The notes beneath the pieces were generated by a model. That model worked only from the letters and a program-made list of their open reading frames with translations, had not been told where the DNA came from and ran no database searches. A DNA stretch of 64,000 nucleotides, from positions 1-64,000 of the forward strand of contig CAJTCL010000005.1 of NCBI GenBank assembly GCA_910575005.1, in the 5' to 3' direction. This stretch comes from Lachnospiraceae bacterium. GTDB taxonomy: Bacteria; Bacillota; Clostridia; Lachnospirales; Lachnospiraceae. Made by a program: the position numbers and the translations under genes. The stretch's first letter is position 1; each line of letters opens with the position of its first letter. This document shows, in pieces, positions 1 through 10,811 of this stretch.

Positions 1-41
1 ATATCTGTAACTGTACTTACATAATCTAAAAGTGCTTTCAT
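1..41 (-). CDS. Start of an unidentified gene, cut by the window edge
   Basis: An ATG at 41-39 opens a frame running off the left edge that reads MKALLDYVSTVTD. An AAAGGATGG ribosome-binding site lies about 8 bases upstream. It follows recD2 by 66 bases on the same strand, so it is probably the next gene of that operon. ComF-type phosphoribosyltransferases often sit at this position and have a similar hydrophobic start, but thirteen residues cannot decide this. Confidence 0.4.
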   Translation of the reverse strand, partial: MKALLDYVSTVTD

Positions 42-107
42 GAACAAATCCATCCTTTTTTCTTTGATTATACCAAAAAATGGATGAAATGTTCATAATT
101 TATTCAT

Positions 108-2330
108 TCATGCGTTTGTCGTGGTCTCTGCCTTTTCTCTTAATTGATTTTTTAATCCTGTATAGCGCTTCTGTTCACTAACATTCTGAATCATATTCTG
201 AAAAGTAACATCATTGCCAACCAAAGTCACACATTTCTTAGCTCTGGTGACGGCTGTATAGAGAAGATTGCGATTCATCAGCATTTTGGGACCTGTGAGA
301 AGAGGAATTACCACCGCTGGATATTCGCTTCCTTGAGATTTATGAATCGTAATAGCATAGGCCAGCTCAAGTTCATCCAACTGCTTAAACGAATAATCTA
401 CCATCCTTCCCTCTTCAAACTCCACAGTTACAATCTCCTGATAATTGTCAACACTGCGAATCAAGCCCATATCTCCATTAAAAACCCCCATGCCTTTGTC
501 AATGGTAAGCCCATATCTGCTGCGAACTTCCCACTCCAATTGATAATTGTTTTTAATCTGCATCACCTTATCCCCCTCACGGAATACAATCTCACCATGT
601 TCCTTTTGTATTTTATCCTTGTCTGGTGGATTTAGATACTGCTGTAAGATCTGATTCAGGCGCTCCACGCCCAGCAATCCTTTGCGCATTGGGGTCAACA
701 CCTGGATATCAAAGGGTTTTGCATCCACATATTTGGGAAGTTTTTGCTGAATAAGCTGAATCACTACACTGATAATTACATTGGCGTCAAACCGTTTTAA
801 GAAAAAGAAATCCATACTTTTATTATCCAAGATCACTTCCTGGCCACGATTAATTTTATGGGCATTGACAATAATATCACTTTGCGCCGCCTGGCGGAAG
901 ATCCGTGTCAGACGGACAACATGGAATTGATCAGATTCTATAATATCCCTAAGGATACTTCCAGCGCCCACACTGGGAAGCTGACTGGCATCTCCTACCA
1001 AAATCAGCCGTGTCCCTGCCACTACCGCCTTAAGCATTGCATGCATCAACGAGGTATCTACCATAGACACCTCATCGACAATGATTACATCTGTTTCCAG
1101 CGGATTTTGTTCATTGCGCTCAAATCCTTCTGTCCCTTCCACTCCTCCATTAAGTTCCAACATTCTGTGAATGGTTCTGGCCTCAAAACCGGTTGTCTCA
1201 CTCATGCGCTTGGCTGCCCGCCCTGTGGGGGCTGCCAAAAAAATATCCATCCCTTCCATCTCAAAATAACGAATAATGGCATTGATCGCAGTTGTTTTTC
1301 CTGTACCTGGCCCTCCAGTAATCACCAACAGACCGTTGCGGGCTGCCTCTCTCACTGCCATTCGCTGCAGCTCGTCCAATTCCAAACCTGTACTCTTTTC
1401 AATAGAATGGATGCGTCTGCTCAACTCTTTTTCAGGCACATCATAGGAGATATCCAATTCCTTCAGCATAACTGCTGTATTCATCTCCATATAATAATAA
1501 CTGGAAGCATAGATATAATGTACCCCATCTATCTCCTTGATGACCAGCTTTCTGTCTATGGCAAGATCCATATAATGCTTCTCGATATACTGTGGCGATA
1601 CTCCCAGAAGCTCACTTGCTCTGCTGCTCAATAACTGTTCCGGCAGACAAGTATGTCCCTCCACAGATGCGCGAACTAAAGTATATAAGATACCACTGCG
1701 AATCCGAAAGTCAGAATCCATATGAATTCCTACACGGGAAGCAATCTCATCGGCAATGCGAAAACCCACACCCTGGATGTCATCTGCCAAACGGTATGGG
1801 TTTTCCTTTAATATGCTGTATAGCTCCTGTTTGTAGGTCTGATATATTTTTATAGCAAGTGTCTGAGAAATACCATACTGCTGTAGAAAAATCATTGCCT
1901 GACGCTGTTCTCGTTTCCCCTCCACCTGCTCTGCAATCTCCATTGCCTTGCGTTCACTAATACCTTTAACTTCTGCCAGCCGTTCTGGTTCATTTTCAAT
2001 GATTTGAAAGGTATCTTCTTGAAATTTTTGGACAATTCGGGCGGCTAACGCCGCCCCGATGCCCTTAATAGCGCCGGAACCAAGATAACGCTCAATGGAA
2101 AGCACATCCTCCGGCGGTTTTACTTGAAAGGACTCCATCTTAAATTGTTTGCCATATGTGGGATGTGTGGCGTAATCCCCTCTCAATTCCAGGGATTCTC
2201 CTTCACTGACCCCGTGAAATATTCCCACACAAGTAATCTCTTCTTCCCCACTGACAAAATTTAATACGGTATAACCATTCTCACTATTCTGAAATACGAT
2301 ATGCTCTACATATCCGCTCAGCGTCTCCAC
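108..2330 (-). CDS. recD2: ATP-dependent DNA helicase RecD2
   Basis: This 740-residue protein matches the RecD2/TraA class of SF1B 5'-3' DNA helicases, which work without RecBC in DNA repair and replication-fork maintenance. The N-terminal third has an OB-like part and paired helix-hairpin-helix segments (GSGAIKGIGAALA near residue 85, KGISERKA near 120, QGVGFRIADEIA near 185). The helicase core follows, with Walker A GGPGTGKTT near residue 340, Walker B VIIVDEVSMVD near 415, GDASQLPSVGAGS near 450 and the C-terminal motif AITIHKSQGSEYP near 665. The start is a GTG four bases after the flgJ-like stop, so the two are probably co-transcribed and coupled. Length is normal for RecD2. Confidence 0.95.
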   Translation of the reverse strand: METLSGYVEHIVFQNSENGYTVLNFVSGEEEITCVGIFHGVSEGESLELRGDYATHPTYGKQFKMESFQVKPPEDVLSIERYLGSGAIKGIGAALAARIVQKFQEDTFQIIENEPERLAEVKGISERKAMEIAEQVEGKREQRQAMIFLQQYGISQTLAIKIYQTYKQELYSILKENPYRLADDIQGVGFRIADEIASRVGIHMDSDFRIRSGILYTLVRASVEGHTCLPEQLLSSRASELLGVSPQYIEKHYMDLAIDRKLVIKEIDGVHYIYASSYYYMEMNTAVMLKELDISYDVPEKELSRRIHSIEKSTGLELDELQRMAVREAARNGLLVITGGPGTGKTTAINAIIRYFEMEGMDIFLAAPTGRAAKRMSETTGFEARTIHRMLELNGGVEGTEGFERNEQNPLETDVIIVDEVSMVDTSLMHAMLKAVVAGTRLILVGDASQLPSVGAGSILRDIIESDQFHVVRLTRIFRQAAQSDIIVNAHKINRGQEVILDNKSMDFFFLKRFDANVIISVVIQLIQQKLPKYVDAKPFDIQVLTPMRKGLLGVERLNQILQQYLNPPDKDKIQKEHGEIVFREGDKVMQIKNNYQLEWEVRSRYGLTIDKGMGVFNGDMGLIRSVDNYQEIVTVEFEEGRMVDYSFKQLDELELAYAITIHKSQGSEYPAVVIPLLTGPKMLMNRNLLYTAVTRAKKCVTLVGNDVTFQNMIQNVSEQKRYTGLKNQLREKAETTTNA

Positions 2331-2334
2331 AAGT

Positions 2335-2682
2335 CTATTCCAGACCGTAATTGCGCTTCATCTGCTCATAGAGCATCTGCGCAAGCCCCAGACCCTCACC
2401 CTGTGCGGACTGTTCTGCATAACTTTGAACCATCTGTTCCTTATAGTAGTCCTGAAGCTGTCTGGTAGATGAAGAAACACTCTCAGACTCTGGAATCATC
2501 TTCTGCATGGCCTTAAACATCTGTTCTGTAAAATATGCCTCAAATTCTTTGCAGACTCCCATCAATTCCTCTTCGGTAGCTTTAGACAAATCAGAATTTA
2601 ATGTCTCCTCCAGCTTATTGGTTGAATTTGAGGTCTTACCAGTATCATATAAATTACCCAATCCTTCTACGCTAAGACTCAT
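2335..2682 (-). CDS. flgJ: FlgJ-type flagellar rod-binding protein (rod domain only)
   Basis: The 115-residue protein matches the N-terminal rod-assembly domain of FlgJ. The typical core runs from EELMGVCKEFEAYFTEQMFK to LGLAQMLYEQMKRNYG, with MQKMIP and QDYYKEQMVQ between. The muramidase domain of proteobacterial FlgJ is absent, which is usual in Gram-positives. FlgJ helps the growing rod pass through peptidoglycan. An AGGG ribosome-binding site precedes the ATG. It sits 23 bases after flgG and immediately before recD2, at the end of the rod gene cluster. Confidence 0.85.
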   Translation of the reverse strand: MSLSVEGLGNLYDTGKTSNSTNKLEETLNSDLSKATEEELMGVCKEFEAYFTEQMFKAMQKMIPESESVSSSTRQLQDYYKEQMVQSYAEQSAQGEGLGLAQMLYEQMKRNYGLE

Positions 2683-2705
2683 AACGCTTCCCTCTTTCTA
2701 TTCCA

Positions 2706-3524
2706 TTATCGTTTTAACTGATTTGCCTGACCAAGCATATCATCTGATGCCTGAATTGCTTTGGAATTCATCTCATATGCTCTCTGTGCCACAATCAAGT
2801 TCACCATCTCATCTGCCACTTGTACATTGGAACCCTCCAGATACCCCTGACGGACAGTACTCAAAACCAGATTTGGTGTAGTCGCCTCATTCATCGCCTC
2901 ACCAGAAGCATCTGTGACACCCAAAAGACTGTTGGACAACTTATCAAGTCCAGCGGGATTGTTAAATTGGAACAATCCAATTGACTGATTTAAAGCCACA
3001 TAATTATTCTGTCCGTCCAGATAACCAAGCGCTCCCTCTTGGGAAACCATCATCTTGCTTGCCTGGATACCGCCTGGGAATACAATCGGATTTCCGTTGG
3101 TATCTAATACAGGGAAACCATCTGCTGTCACCAGGGTAAGATTTCCATCCTCCCCTACACTGAGCTTAAAATCACCATTTCTCGTATAATATGTATTTCC
3201 ATCAGCTCCTCTAACTGCAAAGAAGCCGTCTCCATCTATTGCCATTGCGGTATAACTCTCACTGTCAAGATGCGGACCTTGCGTGAAATTGGAAGTAATC
3301 GCTGCCACTCTGGTTCCCAAACCGACCTGTGCAGATATAGGCTTTTCCTCACCATTTGCTGTGGTAGTCCTAGTCTGTAATGTTTGATATAACAGAGACT
3401 TAAATTCTGTCTTCTCGTTCTTATAACCAGTAGTATTCACATTTGCCAGATTGTTGGCAATGGTATCTACCGCTGTCTGTTGGGAAATCATGCCGGACGC
3501 TGCCGACCACAAAGATCTCATCAT
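2706..3524 (-). CDS. flgG: Flagellar distal rod protein FlgG (FlhP-like)
   Basis: A 272-residue axial flagellar protein. It begins MMRSLWSAASGM and has the conserved rod/hook N-terminal motif DTIANNLANVNTTGYK. The middle has the FlgG signature AMAIDGDGFFAV around residue 92. The C-terminal coiled-coil has MVNLIVAQRAYEMNSKAIQASDDML. Rod proteins are secreted through the flagellar type III apparatus and have no cleavable signal. The AAAGGAG ribosome-binding site is 10 bases from the first of two ATG codons. With the preceding flgF it makes the pair called flhO-flhP in Bacillus, which lies downstream of mbl there as it does here. Confidence 0.92.
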   Translation of the reverse strand: MMRSLWSAASGMISQQTAVDTIANNLANVNTTGYKNEKTEFKSLLYQTLQTRTTTANGEEKPISAQVGLGTRVAAITSNFTQGPHLDSESYTAMAIDGDGFFAVRGADGNTYYTRNGDFKLSVGEDGNLTLVTADGFPVLDTNGNPIVFPGGIQASKMMVSQEGALGYLDGQNNYVALNQSIGLFQFNNPAGLDKLSNSLLGVTDASGEAMNEATTPNLVLSTVRQGYLEGSNVQVADEMVNLIVAQRAYEMNSKAIQASDDMLGQANQLKR

Positions 3525-3541
3525 AATGAAAAAACTCCTTT

Positions 3542-4342
3542 CTATGCCTTACCTATGCTATTAACGGCTTTTTCTAATGTGCTGTCTATGGTCTGGATAA
3601 TTTTCTGATTACTCTCATAAGCACGGGTGATATTGATCATCTCCACCATCTCAGAAACCACATTGACATTGGACATCTCCAAGGTTCCCTGGTTCACCTG
3701 CGCCTCAGAAACCTGCACCTGCCCGCCATCTACAAGATCATACATATTCTCGCCGTATTTTGCCAAAAAATTATAATCGGCAAAATCCACCACTCCAATT
3801 TGTGCCACCAACATATCATTTTGGTAGATGTCCCCATTTTTATCTACTACAATAGGCAGATTGGGATCTACTTGTATGTAGCCACCCTGCCCTGGGTTGC
3901 CTCCCATTGCCGCTGCCTGGTTGAGCACAAAATCACCGTCCTTGGTCATAAGATAGCCTTCCCTATTCACGGTAAAAGCACCATCCCTGGTATATTTTAC
4001 GGAAGCCTCTCCCGCTTTGTTCGTATAGGAAATGGCAAAAAAGCCATCTCCGTCAATTGCCATATCATAGACATTATCGGTGACACGGAATGCTCCCTGT
4101 CCATAATCCGTATAACATTCTCCAATCTTAACCCCCAGAGTGACATCACCCAAGGTCTTGGGCAAACTATACGCTGAGGTATCTTTGATCTTGATAGCCA
4201 ATTGCTCATCAAAGGACTGAGAGGTAGAACCCTCCTTCTTAAATCCGTTGGTGGCAGAATTGGCAAGGTTGTTGGTGAGTACGTCCATGCGGTTTTGCTG
4301 GTTAAGCATTCCCGTATAGGCCGTATATAATCCTTTTACCAT
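3542..4342 (-). CDS. flgF: Flagellar basal-body rod protein FlgF (FlhO-like)
   Basis: A 266-residue rod protein that starts MVKGLYTAYTGM. Its N-terminal motif MDVLTNNLANSATNGFK and C-terminal MVEMINITRAYESNQKIIQTID are the terminal coiled-coil regions shared by FlgB/C/F/G. DMAIDGDGFFAI near residue 84 is the FlgF/FlgG body motif. It is paralogous to the downstream flgG, with an 18-base gap. FlgF and FlgG are hard to separate by eye; order and the Bacillus flhO-flhP arrangement support this assignment. An AAAGGAG ribosome-binding site lies 8 bases before the ATG. Confidence 0.88.
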   Translation of the reverse strand: MVKGLYTAYTGMLNQQNRMDVLTNNLANSATNGFKKEGSTSQSFDEQLAIKIKDTSAYSLPKTLGDVTLGVKIGECYTDYGQGAFRVTDNVYDMAIDGDGFFAISYTNKAGEASVKYTRDGAFTVNREGYLMTKDGDFVLNQAAAMGGNPGQGGYIQVDPNLPIVVDKNGDIYQNDMLVAQIGVVDFADYNFLAKYGENMYDLVDGGQVQVSEAQVNQGTLEMSNVNVVSEMVEMINITRAYESNQKIIQTIDSTLEKAVNSIGKA

Positions 4343-4452
4343 ATTTTCTGCTCCTTTATGTGCCAGTTAATCTGTTCCCCATCTATTTTGCTGGATTTGT
4401 AATGTAGGCTCTGCCTGATATCTTTTAAAATACGCTCTTGCCTACCATGTTG

Positions 4453-5451
4453 TTACTCCTCCATTTTGGCAGTTCCCGACAAAAATTCCACATACTTTCC
4501 TGTGCCGATCGCTACACAAGTCATTGGTTCCTCCGCCGTCATTGTATTGATTCCTGTTCTGTCCTCAATCAGCTCTTCCAATCCGCGAAGCAGCGCTCCG
4601 CCTCCTGTAAGAATAATGCCGCGGTCTGCCACGTCTGCTGCTAACTCTGGCGGTGTCTTCTCCAATACATTATGGACAGCATCGACAATCTGAATCGTTG
4701 CCTCCCGCAAAGCTTCCTCTGTCTCCTCTGAAGAAACAGATACTGTTTTGGGAAGTCCTGTTACCAGATTACGCCCTCGCACATCCATAGTATCATTCTG
4801 TGCCAGTGGAAAACAAGTCCCAATCTTAATCTTAATATCCTCTGCGGTACGCTCTCCAATCAGAAGATTATGCTTCTTTCTCATATATCGGACAATTGCC
4901 TCGTCAAAATCATCCCCAGCAATCTTAATGGAAGTACTTACCACTGTGCCTCCCAGAGAAATTACTGCAATATCCGCTGTTCCTCCACCAATATCAACAA
5001 TCATATTGCCACAAGGCTTACCAATATCAACACCTGCACCGATGGCTGCTGCAATCGGTTCCTCAATAATAGAAACCTCTCTGGCGCCTGCCTGATAGGT
5101 AGCATCTTCTACTGCCTTTTTCTCCACCTCAGTGACACCGCTTGGAACACAGACGCTAATCCGTGGTTTGCGGAAGCTCTTCTTACCAAGAGCTTTCTGG
5201 ATAAAGTACTTTAACATTTTTTCGGTCACTGTGTAGTCAGAAATAACCCCTTGACGCAAAGGTCTTACCGCAACAATATTTCCGGGTGTTCTTCCAAGCA
5301 TCAAACGTGCCTCTTCTCCGATGGCTTTTATCTTATTTGTATCTCTGTCAAACGCAACCACAGACGGCTCCTTTAACACGACGCCTTTTCCTTTTATATA
5401 TACAAGGATACTTGCTGTACCTAAATCGATTCCAATATCTGTAGACATCAC
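4453..5451 (-). CDS. mreB: MreB/Mbl family rod-shape actin homologue
   Basis: A 332-residue bacterial actin. Visible motifs are the phosphate-1 loop DIGIDLGTASILVY at the N-terminus, the phosphate-2 loop NMIVDIGGGTADIAVISLGG near residue 150 and the adenosine motif GIILTGGGALLRGL near 280. MreB-family filaments guide lateral wall synthesis at the inner membrane face. The position directly upstream of flgF-flgG matches Bacillus mbl, so this is probably Mbl rather than the mreBCD-linked paralogue. A GTG at 5451 and an ATG at 5448 both fit the AAAGGGG ribosome-binding site; the true start is one of them. Confidence 0.92.
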   Translation of the reverse strand: MMSTDIGIDLGTASILVYIKGKGVVLKEPSVVAFDRDTNKIKAIGEEARLMLGRTPGNIVAVRPLRQGVISDYTVTEKMLKYFIQKALGKKSFRKPRISVCVPSGVTEVEKKAVEDATYQAGAREVSIIEEPIAAAIGAGVDIGKPCGNMIVDIGGGTADIAVISLGGTVVSTSIKIAGDDFDEAIVRYMRKKHNLLIGERTAEDIKIKIGTCFPLAQNDTMDVRGRNLVTGLPKTVSVSSEETEEALREATIQIVDAVHNVLEKTPPELAADVADRGIILTGGGALLRGLEELIEDRTGINTMTAEEPMTCVAIGTGKYVEFLSGTAKMEE

Positions 5452-5522
5452 ATTTGTCCCCTTTCGTTTCTCTATCTAAACATCGTTGAACATAATAACT
5501 CTATTTTTCCATATACATCTAC

Positions 5523-5550
5523 ATTATATACAATCATAGAGAATTTTCAA
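5523..5550 (-). promoter_or_regulatory. Probable sigma-A promoter of mreB and the flagellar rod genes
   Basis: On the minus strand TTGAAA (5550-5545) and TATAAT (5528-5523) are separated by 16 bases, about 75 bases before the mreB start. No flagellar sigma-D site is evident, so the mreB-flgF-flgG-flgJ-recD2 run may be driven by the housekeeping sigma factor. Confidence 0.6.
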
Positions 5551-5689
5551 AGTGTTTTTTTCAAATATGTAAAAAAAACCCTATTATTAACCTTTTCCAA
5601 ATAACTCCTTATAAAAATTTATATTTTTTTTATACTTTTTGGAAATTCTTTTCTATTTTTTCACATATCGGTCACAATCTTTGGTTATA

Positions 5690-5822
5690 CTAGTACCTGT
5701 ACTAGCTGACAAGCTAATATAATTTTTCATAACTCATGCTTCCTGGGTTCTTCGGAATCCAGGAGGTACTCCCCGAATACTATGGAGCCGCCGCATAAAA
5801 TTGATATGCGCGGCTCCTTTTT
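5690..5822 (+). ncRNA. Candidate structured RNA with intrinsic terminator, family unrecognised
   Basis: Read on the plus strand this segment forms a series of hairpins. CTAGTAC/GTACTAG pairs at 5690-5705 and AGCT/AGCT at 5704-5715. A 12-bp stem closed by a UUCG tetraloop spans 5739-5766 with no mismatch apart from G-U pairs. A final GC-rich stem at 5784-5817 (GGAGCCG with CGGCTCC, extended by CGCATA with TATGCG) is followed by T5. A TATACT lies at 5686 but without a good -35. It does not match the riboswitch, 6S, SRP, tmRNA or RNase P motifs I know. It is antisense to, or independent of, the two flanking minus-strand genes. It could be a small RNA, or the 3' end of a leader whose gene is gone. 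Confidence 0.45.
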
Positions 5823-5903
5823 GTATATGTCCTAAGAACTTTTTCAAAGATTAAATAGCTATGCATACTTCTGTAATCCCTAAATGACAGCATTTTATGA
5901 TAT

Positions 5904-5940
5904 AAAAATATGGAATCTGTCTATTTTCCTAGACAAATCC
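5904..5940 (-). terminator. Intrinsic terminator after uvrA
   Basis: On the minus strand a stem of GGATTTGTCTA with TAGACAGATTCC (one bulge) is followed by ATATTTTTATA, 20 bases after the uvrA stop. Confidence 0.65.
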
Positions 5941-5959
5941 CATATCTTTACACTTGTTC

Positions 5960-8797
5960 TTATTTTTCAAGATATTTCTTGATATATTTTCCTGTATAGG
6001 AGCCTTCCACGTTGGCAACCTCCTCTGGTGTTCCTTTGGCAATCACAGCTCCGCCGCCGTCTCCACCTTCCGGCCCCATATCAATAATATAATCCGCTGT
6101 CTTAATCACATCCAGATTATGTTCAATCACTACCACTGTATTGCCGCCTTCCGCCAATCTCTGTAAAATCTCAGTCAATTTATGCACATCTGCAAAATGC
6201 AGTCCTGTTGTTGGTTCGTCAAGGATATAAATAGTCTTCCCTGTACTGCGGCGGCTTAATTCTGTAGCCAGTTTAATTCGTTGGGCTTCCCCGCCGGACA
6301 GTGTGGTGGAAGGCTGGCCCAACTTCAGATAAGAAAGACCCACATCATACAAAGTCTGAATCTTCCTGTGAATAGAAGGCACATTTTCAAAGAATGTCAA
6401 GGCCTCCTCCACGGTCATATCCAACACATCATAGATACTCTTTCCTTTATATTTTACTTCCAATGTCTCCCTGTTGTAGCGCTTGCCGCCGCAAACCTCA
6501 CAGGGTACATAGACATCTGGCAGAAAATGCATCTCAATTTTAAGGATTCCGTCACCAGAACAGGCCTCACAACGGCCGCCTTTGACATTAAAACTAAATC
6601 TTCCCTTGGCATAACCTTTGGCCTTGGCGTCTGGGGTTGCCGCAAACAAATCTCGAATCTGATCAAATACACCTGTATATGTGGCTGGATTGGAACGAGG
6701 CGTCCTGCCGATCGGCGACTGATCAATATCAATCACCTTATCCAACTGCTCAATCCCTTCTATTGTTCTGTGCTTTCCTGGAATCACTCTGGCACGATTT
6801 AGATCGCGCGCCAGGCGTTTGTACAAAATCTCATTGGTCAATGACGATTTTCCAGAACCAGAAACTCCTGTGATGCAGGTCATCACACCCAATGGTATAT
6901 TGACATTGATATTTTGTAAATTATTTTCTTTTGCTCCCTTAATCTTCAGAAACCCCGTGGGCTTCCTCCTGGTTTCTGGCACAGGAATTTTTATCTTTCC
7001 ACTCAGATATGCTCCAGTAATGGATTCTGGACTCTGCATGATTTCCTGTGCCGTCCCCTGTGCTACAAGCCTCCCGCCGTGTTCTCCGGCTCCCGGCCCA
7101 ATATCCACGATATGATCTGCTGCAAACATCGTATCCTCGTCATGTTCCACCACAATCAAAGTATTTCCCAAATCTTTTAAATTTCGCAGCGTATTCAAAA
7201 GTTTATCATTATCCCGCTGATGAAGCCCAATACTTGGCTCATCCAGAATATATGCCACCCCTACCAGGCCAGAACCAATCTGAGTGGCCAGACGGATCCG
7301 CTGTGCCTCTCCGCCAGACAAGGTTCCTGTTCCTCTGGAAAGTGTCAGATAATCCAGTCCCACATCAACCAAAAATCCCACTCTCGCCCGAATCTCTTTC
7401 AGTACTTGAGCCCCAATTAACTGCTGTTGACTGGTCAATTCCATCTCCTGTAAAAATAACTGCAAATTCCGAATGGACATAGATGTGACTTCATAAATAT
7501 TTTTTTGGGAGACCGTCACTGCCAACGCTTCCCGTTTCAACCGCTGTCCGCCACAGGTCTTGCATGGCGTCACCCGCATAAACTGCTCGTATTCCTGCTT
7601 CATGGTATCAGAACCCGTCTCACGATAACGCCTCTGCACATTGCGTATCAATCCCTCAAAAGCCACATCATAGACACCCTCCCCGCGCTGTCCTTTATAA
7701 TGTACTTTCAACTCTTTTCCATTCGTGCCATTGATCAATACATTTTGAATCTTTTTGGGAAGTTCCTCATAAGGTGTATCTAAATCAAACCCATAGTTCT
7801 CTGCCAAAGCAGTAAGAATGGCATTGGTAAAACTTCCTTTGTCTGTACTCGACTGCCAGCCCATCACTTGAATTGCTCCCTGTGCAATACTTAATGATTT
7901 ATCTGGAATCATCAGATCCACATCAAACTCCATCTTATAGCCAAGCCCAAAACAGTCTGGACAAGCGCCAAAAGGATTGTTAAAAGAAAAACTCCGCGGT
8001 TCAATTTCATCCACACTGACCCCACAATCTGGACAAGAAAAACTTTGGGAAAAATTAATTGGCTCCCCGCCAATCACGTCCACTGTCATCAGTCCTTCCG
8101 CCAATTCCAGAACATTTTCTACAGAATCTGTGAGACGTTTCTCAATCCCTGGCTTTACCACCAGGCGGTCTACCACAACTTCAATGTTGTGCTTAATATT
8201 TTTATCCAAAGGAATTTCTTCAGACAAATCATAAATACTTCCATCCACCTGTACTCGAACATAACCACTGCGCTTGGCCTGTGCAAATAATTTCTGATGT
8301 GTGCCCTTGCGCCCTCGTACAACTGGCGCCAGCAATTGAATCTTTGTACCCTCAGACAAAGACATAATCTGATCTACCATCTGATCTACCGACTGCTTCA
8401 TGATTTCTTTCCCACAGACCGGACAGTGTGGAATCCCAATCCTTGCATACAGCAGTCGGAAATAATCATATATTTCTGTCACTGTCCCCACGGTAGATCT
8501 GGGATTGCGATTTGTGGACTTCTGATCTATGGAAATAGCTGGGGAAAGTCCCTCTATCCGCTCTACATCAGGCTTTTCCATCTGTCCCAAAAATTGTCTT
8601 GCATAAGAGGATAGAGACTCCATATACCTGCGCTGCCCCTCCGCATAAATTGTGTCAAATGCCAGAGAAGATTTTCCTGAACCACTCAAACCTGTCAAAA
8701 CAATAAATTCATTTCTAGGAATATTTACATCCAAATTTTTCAAGTTATGTTCATTGGCGCCTCTGATCTTAATGTATTGTTTTTCTGATTTTGCCAT
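5960..8797 (-). CDS. uvrA: Excinuclease ABC subunit A
   Basis: A 945-residue ABC-type ATPase that recognises DNA damage with UvrB in nucleotide excision repair. It has two ATPase modules: Walker [13 protein letters not shown] near residue 33 with signature [13 protein letters not shown] near 490, and [14 protein letters not shown] near 640 with [17 protein letters not shown] near 830. Zinc-binding cysteine pairs are visible at [23 protein letters not shown] and [21 protein letters not shown] ribosome-binding site lies 8 bases before the ATG. It follows uvrB by 31 bases, so uvrB-uvrA form an operon. Length is standard. Confidence 0.98.
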   Translation of the reverse strand: MAKSEKQYIKIRGANEHNLKNLDVNIPRNEFIVLTGLSGSGKSSLAFDTIYAEGQRRYMESLSSYARQFLGQMEKPDVERIEGLSPAISIDQKSTNRNPRSTVGTVTEIYDYFRLLYARIGIPHCPVCGKEIMKQSVDQMVDQIMSLSEGTKIQLLAPVVRGRKGTHQKLFAQAKRSGYVRVQVDGSIYDLSEEIPLDKNIKHNIEVVVDRLVVKPGIEKRLTDSVENVLELAEGLMTVDVIGGEPINFSQSFSCPDCGVSVDEIEPRSFSFNNPFGACPDCFGLGYKMEFDVDLMIPDKSLSIAQGAIQVMGWQSSTDKGSFTNAILTALAENYGFDLDTPYEELPKKIQNVLINGTNGKELKVHYKGQRGEGVYDVAFEGLIRNVQRRYRETGSDTMKQEYEQFMRVTPCKTCGGQRLKREALAVTVSQKNIYEVTSMSIRNLQLFLQEMELTSQQQLIGAQVLKEIRARVGFLVDVGLDYLTLSRGTGTLSGGEAQRIRLATQIGSGLVGVAYILDEPSIGLHQRDNDKLLNTLRNLKDLGNTLIVVEHDEDTMFAADHIVDIGPGAGEHGGRLVAQGTAQEIMQSPESITGAYLSGKIKIPVPETRRKPTGFLKIKGAKENNLQNINVNIPLGVMTCITGVSGSGKSSLTNEILYKRLARDLNRARVIPGKHRTIEGIEQLDKVIDIDQSPIGRTPRSNPATYTGVFDQIRDLFAATPDAKAKGYAKGRFSFNVKGGRCEACSGDGILKIEMHFLPDVYVPCEVCGGKRYNRETLEVKYKGKSIYDVLDMTVEEALTFFENVPSIHRKIQTLYDVGLSYLKLGQPSTTLSGGEAQRIKLATELSRRSTGKTIYILDEPTTGLHFADVHKLTEILQRLAEGGNTVVVIEHNLDVIKTADYIIDMGPEGGDGGGAVIAKGTPEEVANVEGSYTGKYIKKYLEK

Positions 8798-8828
8798 CTG
8801 TAAACTCCTTTATCTTAAAATCTTCTTG

Positions 8829-10811
8829 TTACATATCCCGCAGATTTTTCTTTAATTCAATCATCTTATCGCGCAGTTCTGCCGCTGCCTCAAAATTCAG
8901 TTCTGCTGCCGCCGCCTGCATTTTCTTCTGAATATCACCGACTAATTTTTCCAGTTCCTTTTTACTCATAGATTCTGGATCTTTCTGGAACTGGTACTCT
9001 TCTTTGGCCACCTTCTTGGAAATAGCAATCAATTCTCGGACAGATTTCTGAATCGTGGTAGGCGTAATCCCATGTTCTTTGTTATAAGCTTCCTGTTTTC
9101 TCCTTCTGCGATTGGTCTCCTCAATCGCCACCCGCATGGAATCTGTAATCACATCCGCATACATAATCACATGCCCCTCGGAATTGCGGGCTGCTCGTCC
9201 AATCGTCTGAATCAGAGAAGTCTCAGAACGTAAAAATCCTTCTTTATCTGCATCAAGGATGGCCACCAAGGTGATTTCAGGAATATCCAGCCCTTCCCGC
9301 AATAGATTAATGCCCACCAATACATCAAACACATCCAGCCGCAGATCACGGATAATCTCAGCGCGCTCTAAAGTATCAATGTCTGAATGAAGATATTTGA
9401 CCCGAATCCCCACTTCCCGCATATAATCTGTCAAATCCTCTGCCATTTTTTTGGTAAGTGTAGTGATCAATACTTTATGTTTACCAGCAATCTCCTTATT
9501 TACTTCTCCAATCAAATCATCAATCTGTCCCTCCACAGGACGAACATCCACTTCTGGATCTAATAAGCCAGTAGGCCGGATAATCTGTTCGGTGCGAAGT
9601 AACTCATGCTCTTTCTCATAGACATTCGGAGTCGCCGATACAAACAACATCTGATCTATTTTACTCTCAAATTCCTCAAAATTTAAGGGACGGTTATCTT
9701 TGGCAGAGGGCAGGCGGAATCCATAATCCACCAGCGTACTTTTGCGCGACTGATCTCCGGCATACATTCCCCGCACCTGGGGAATGGTAATATGTGACTC
9801 ATCCACGATAATTAAAAATTCTTCTGGAAAATAATCCATCAGCGTATTTGGCGGCTCACCTGGTTCTAATCCTGACAGATAACGGGAATAATTCTCAATG
9901 CCGCTGCAAAATCCTGTCTCTTTGAGCATCTCAATATCAAAATTTGTGCGCTCAGCAATCCGCTGCGCTTCTAAGAGCTTGTCCTCTCCCTTAAAATATT
10001 TGACACGCTCCTCCATCTCTTTTTCAATTTCCACTGCTGCCTGATGGATTTTCTCTGGCGCCACCACATAATGGGAGGCAGGAAATACTGCCATATGCTC
10101 CAACTGGCTCTTAATCTCCCCCGTCAAGACATCAATCTCTGTAATTCGGTCAACTTCATCTCCAAAAAATTCAACTCGAATAGCTGTCTCGCCAAAGTTT
10201 GCCGGAAAAATCTCCACTACATCCCCTCGCACTCGAAAAGTTCCCCTCTGAAAATCCATATCATTTCTGGTATACTGAATATCAATCAGCTTTCGTATCA
10301 CCTCATCACGGTCTTTTTCCATTCCAGGCCGCAAAGACAACATCATATTCTTATAGTCCACCGGACTACCCAAGCCATAGATACAAGATACACTGGAGAT
10401 AATAATCACATCTTTTCGCTCCACCAAAGCTGCTGTAGCTGACAGGCGCAGCTTGTCGATCTCATCATTGATAGAGGAATCTTTGGCAATATAGGTGTCT
10501 GTGGAGGGAACATAGGCTTCCGGCTGGTAATAATCGTAATAGGAGACAAAATACTCCACTGCGTTATGGGGAAAAAATTCTTTAAATTCTCCATATAATT
10601 GGGCTGCCAATGTCTTATTGTGCGCTATAATTAAAGTGGGCTTATTCAATGCCTGAATGATATTTGCCATTGTAAAGGTCTTACCGGAACCGGTGACGCC
10701 GAGAAGGGTCTGGAACTGGTTGCCTTCTTTGAATCCCTTTACTAGTTCTGCTATGGCCTGGGGCTGATCGCCTGTGGGTTGATATTGTGATACTAATTCA
10801 AAATAATCCAT
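8829..10811 (-). CDS. uvrB: Excinuclease ABC subunit B
   Basis: The 660-residue damage-verification helicase of nucleotide excision repair. It shows Walker [14 protein letters not shown] near residue 40, the beta-hairpin region [12 protein letters not shown] near 90, DEIDKLR, Walker B IIVDESH, SATPN, the motif QTIGRAARN and a C-terminal UVR domain that contacts UvrC. The start was placed at the ATG at 10811 because a GGAGG site sits 7 bases upstream and the protein then begins [18 protein letters not shown] as UvrB should. The frame is open 15 codons further upstream to 10856 but without support. It is the first gene of uvrBA. Confidence 0.97.
   Translation of the reverse strand: MDYFELVSQYQPTGDQPQAIAELVKGFKEGNQFQTLLGVTGSGKTFTMANIIQALNKPTLIIAHNKTLAAQLYGEFKEFFPHNAVEYFVSYYDYYQPEAYVPSTDTYIAKDSSINDEIDKLRLSATAALVERKDVIIISSVSCIYGLGSPVDYKNMMLSLRPGMEKDRDEVIRKLIDIQYTRNDMDFQRGTFRVRGDVVEIFPANFGETAIRVEFFGDEVDRITEIDVLTGEIKSQLEHMAVFPASHYVVAPEKIHQAAVEIEKEMEERVKYFKGEDKLLEAQRIAERTNFDIEMLKETGFCSGIENYSRYLSGLEPGEPPNTLMDYFPEEFLIIVDESHITIPQVRGMYAGDQSRKSTLVDYGFRLPSAKDNRPLNFEEFESKIDQMLFVSATPNVYEKEHELLRTEQIIRPTGLLDPEVDVRPVEGQIDDLIGEVNKEIAGKHKVLITTLTKKMAEDLTDYMREVGIRVKYLHSDIDTLERAEIIRDLRLDVFDVLVGINLLREGLDIPEITLVAILDADKEGFLRSETSLIQTIGRAARNSEGHVIMYADVITDSMRVAIEETNRRRRKQEAYNKEHGITPTTIQKSVRELIAISKKVAKEEYQFQKDPESMSKKELEKLVGDIQKKMQAAAAELNFEAAAELRDKMIELKKNLRDM

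Noticed and set aside
5690-5822. Cyclic di-GMP, glycine, preQ1 or SRP RNA identity
   Set aside because: The conserved cores of these RNAs were looked for and are not present.
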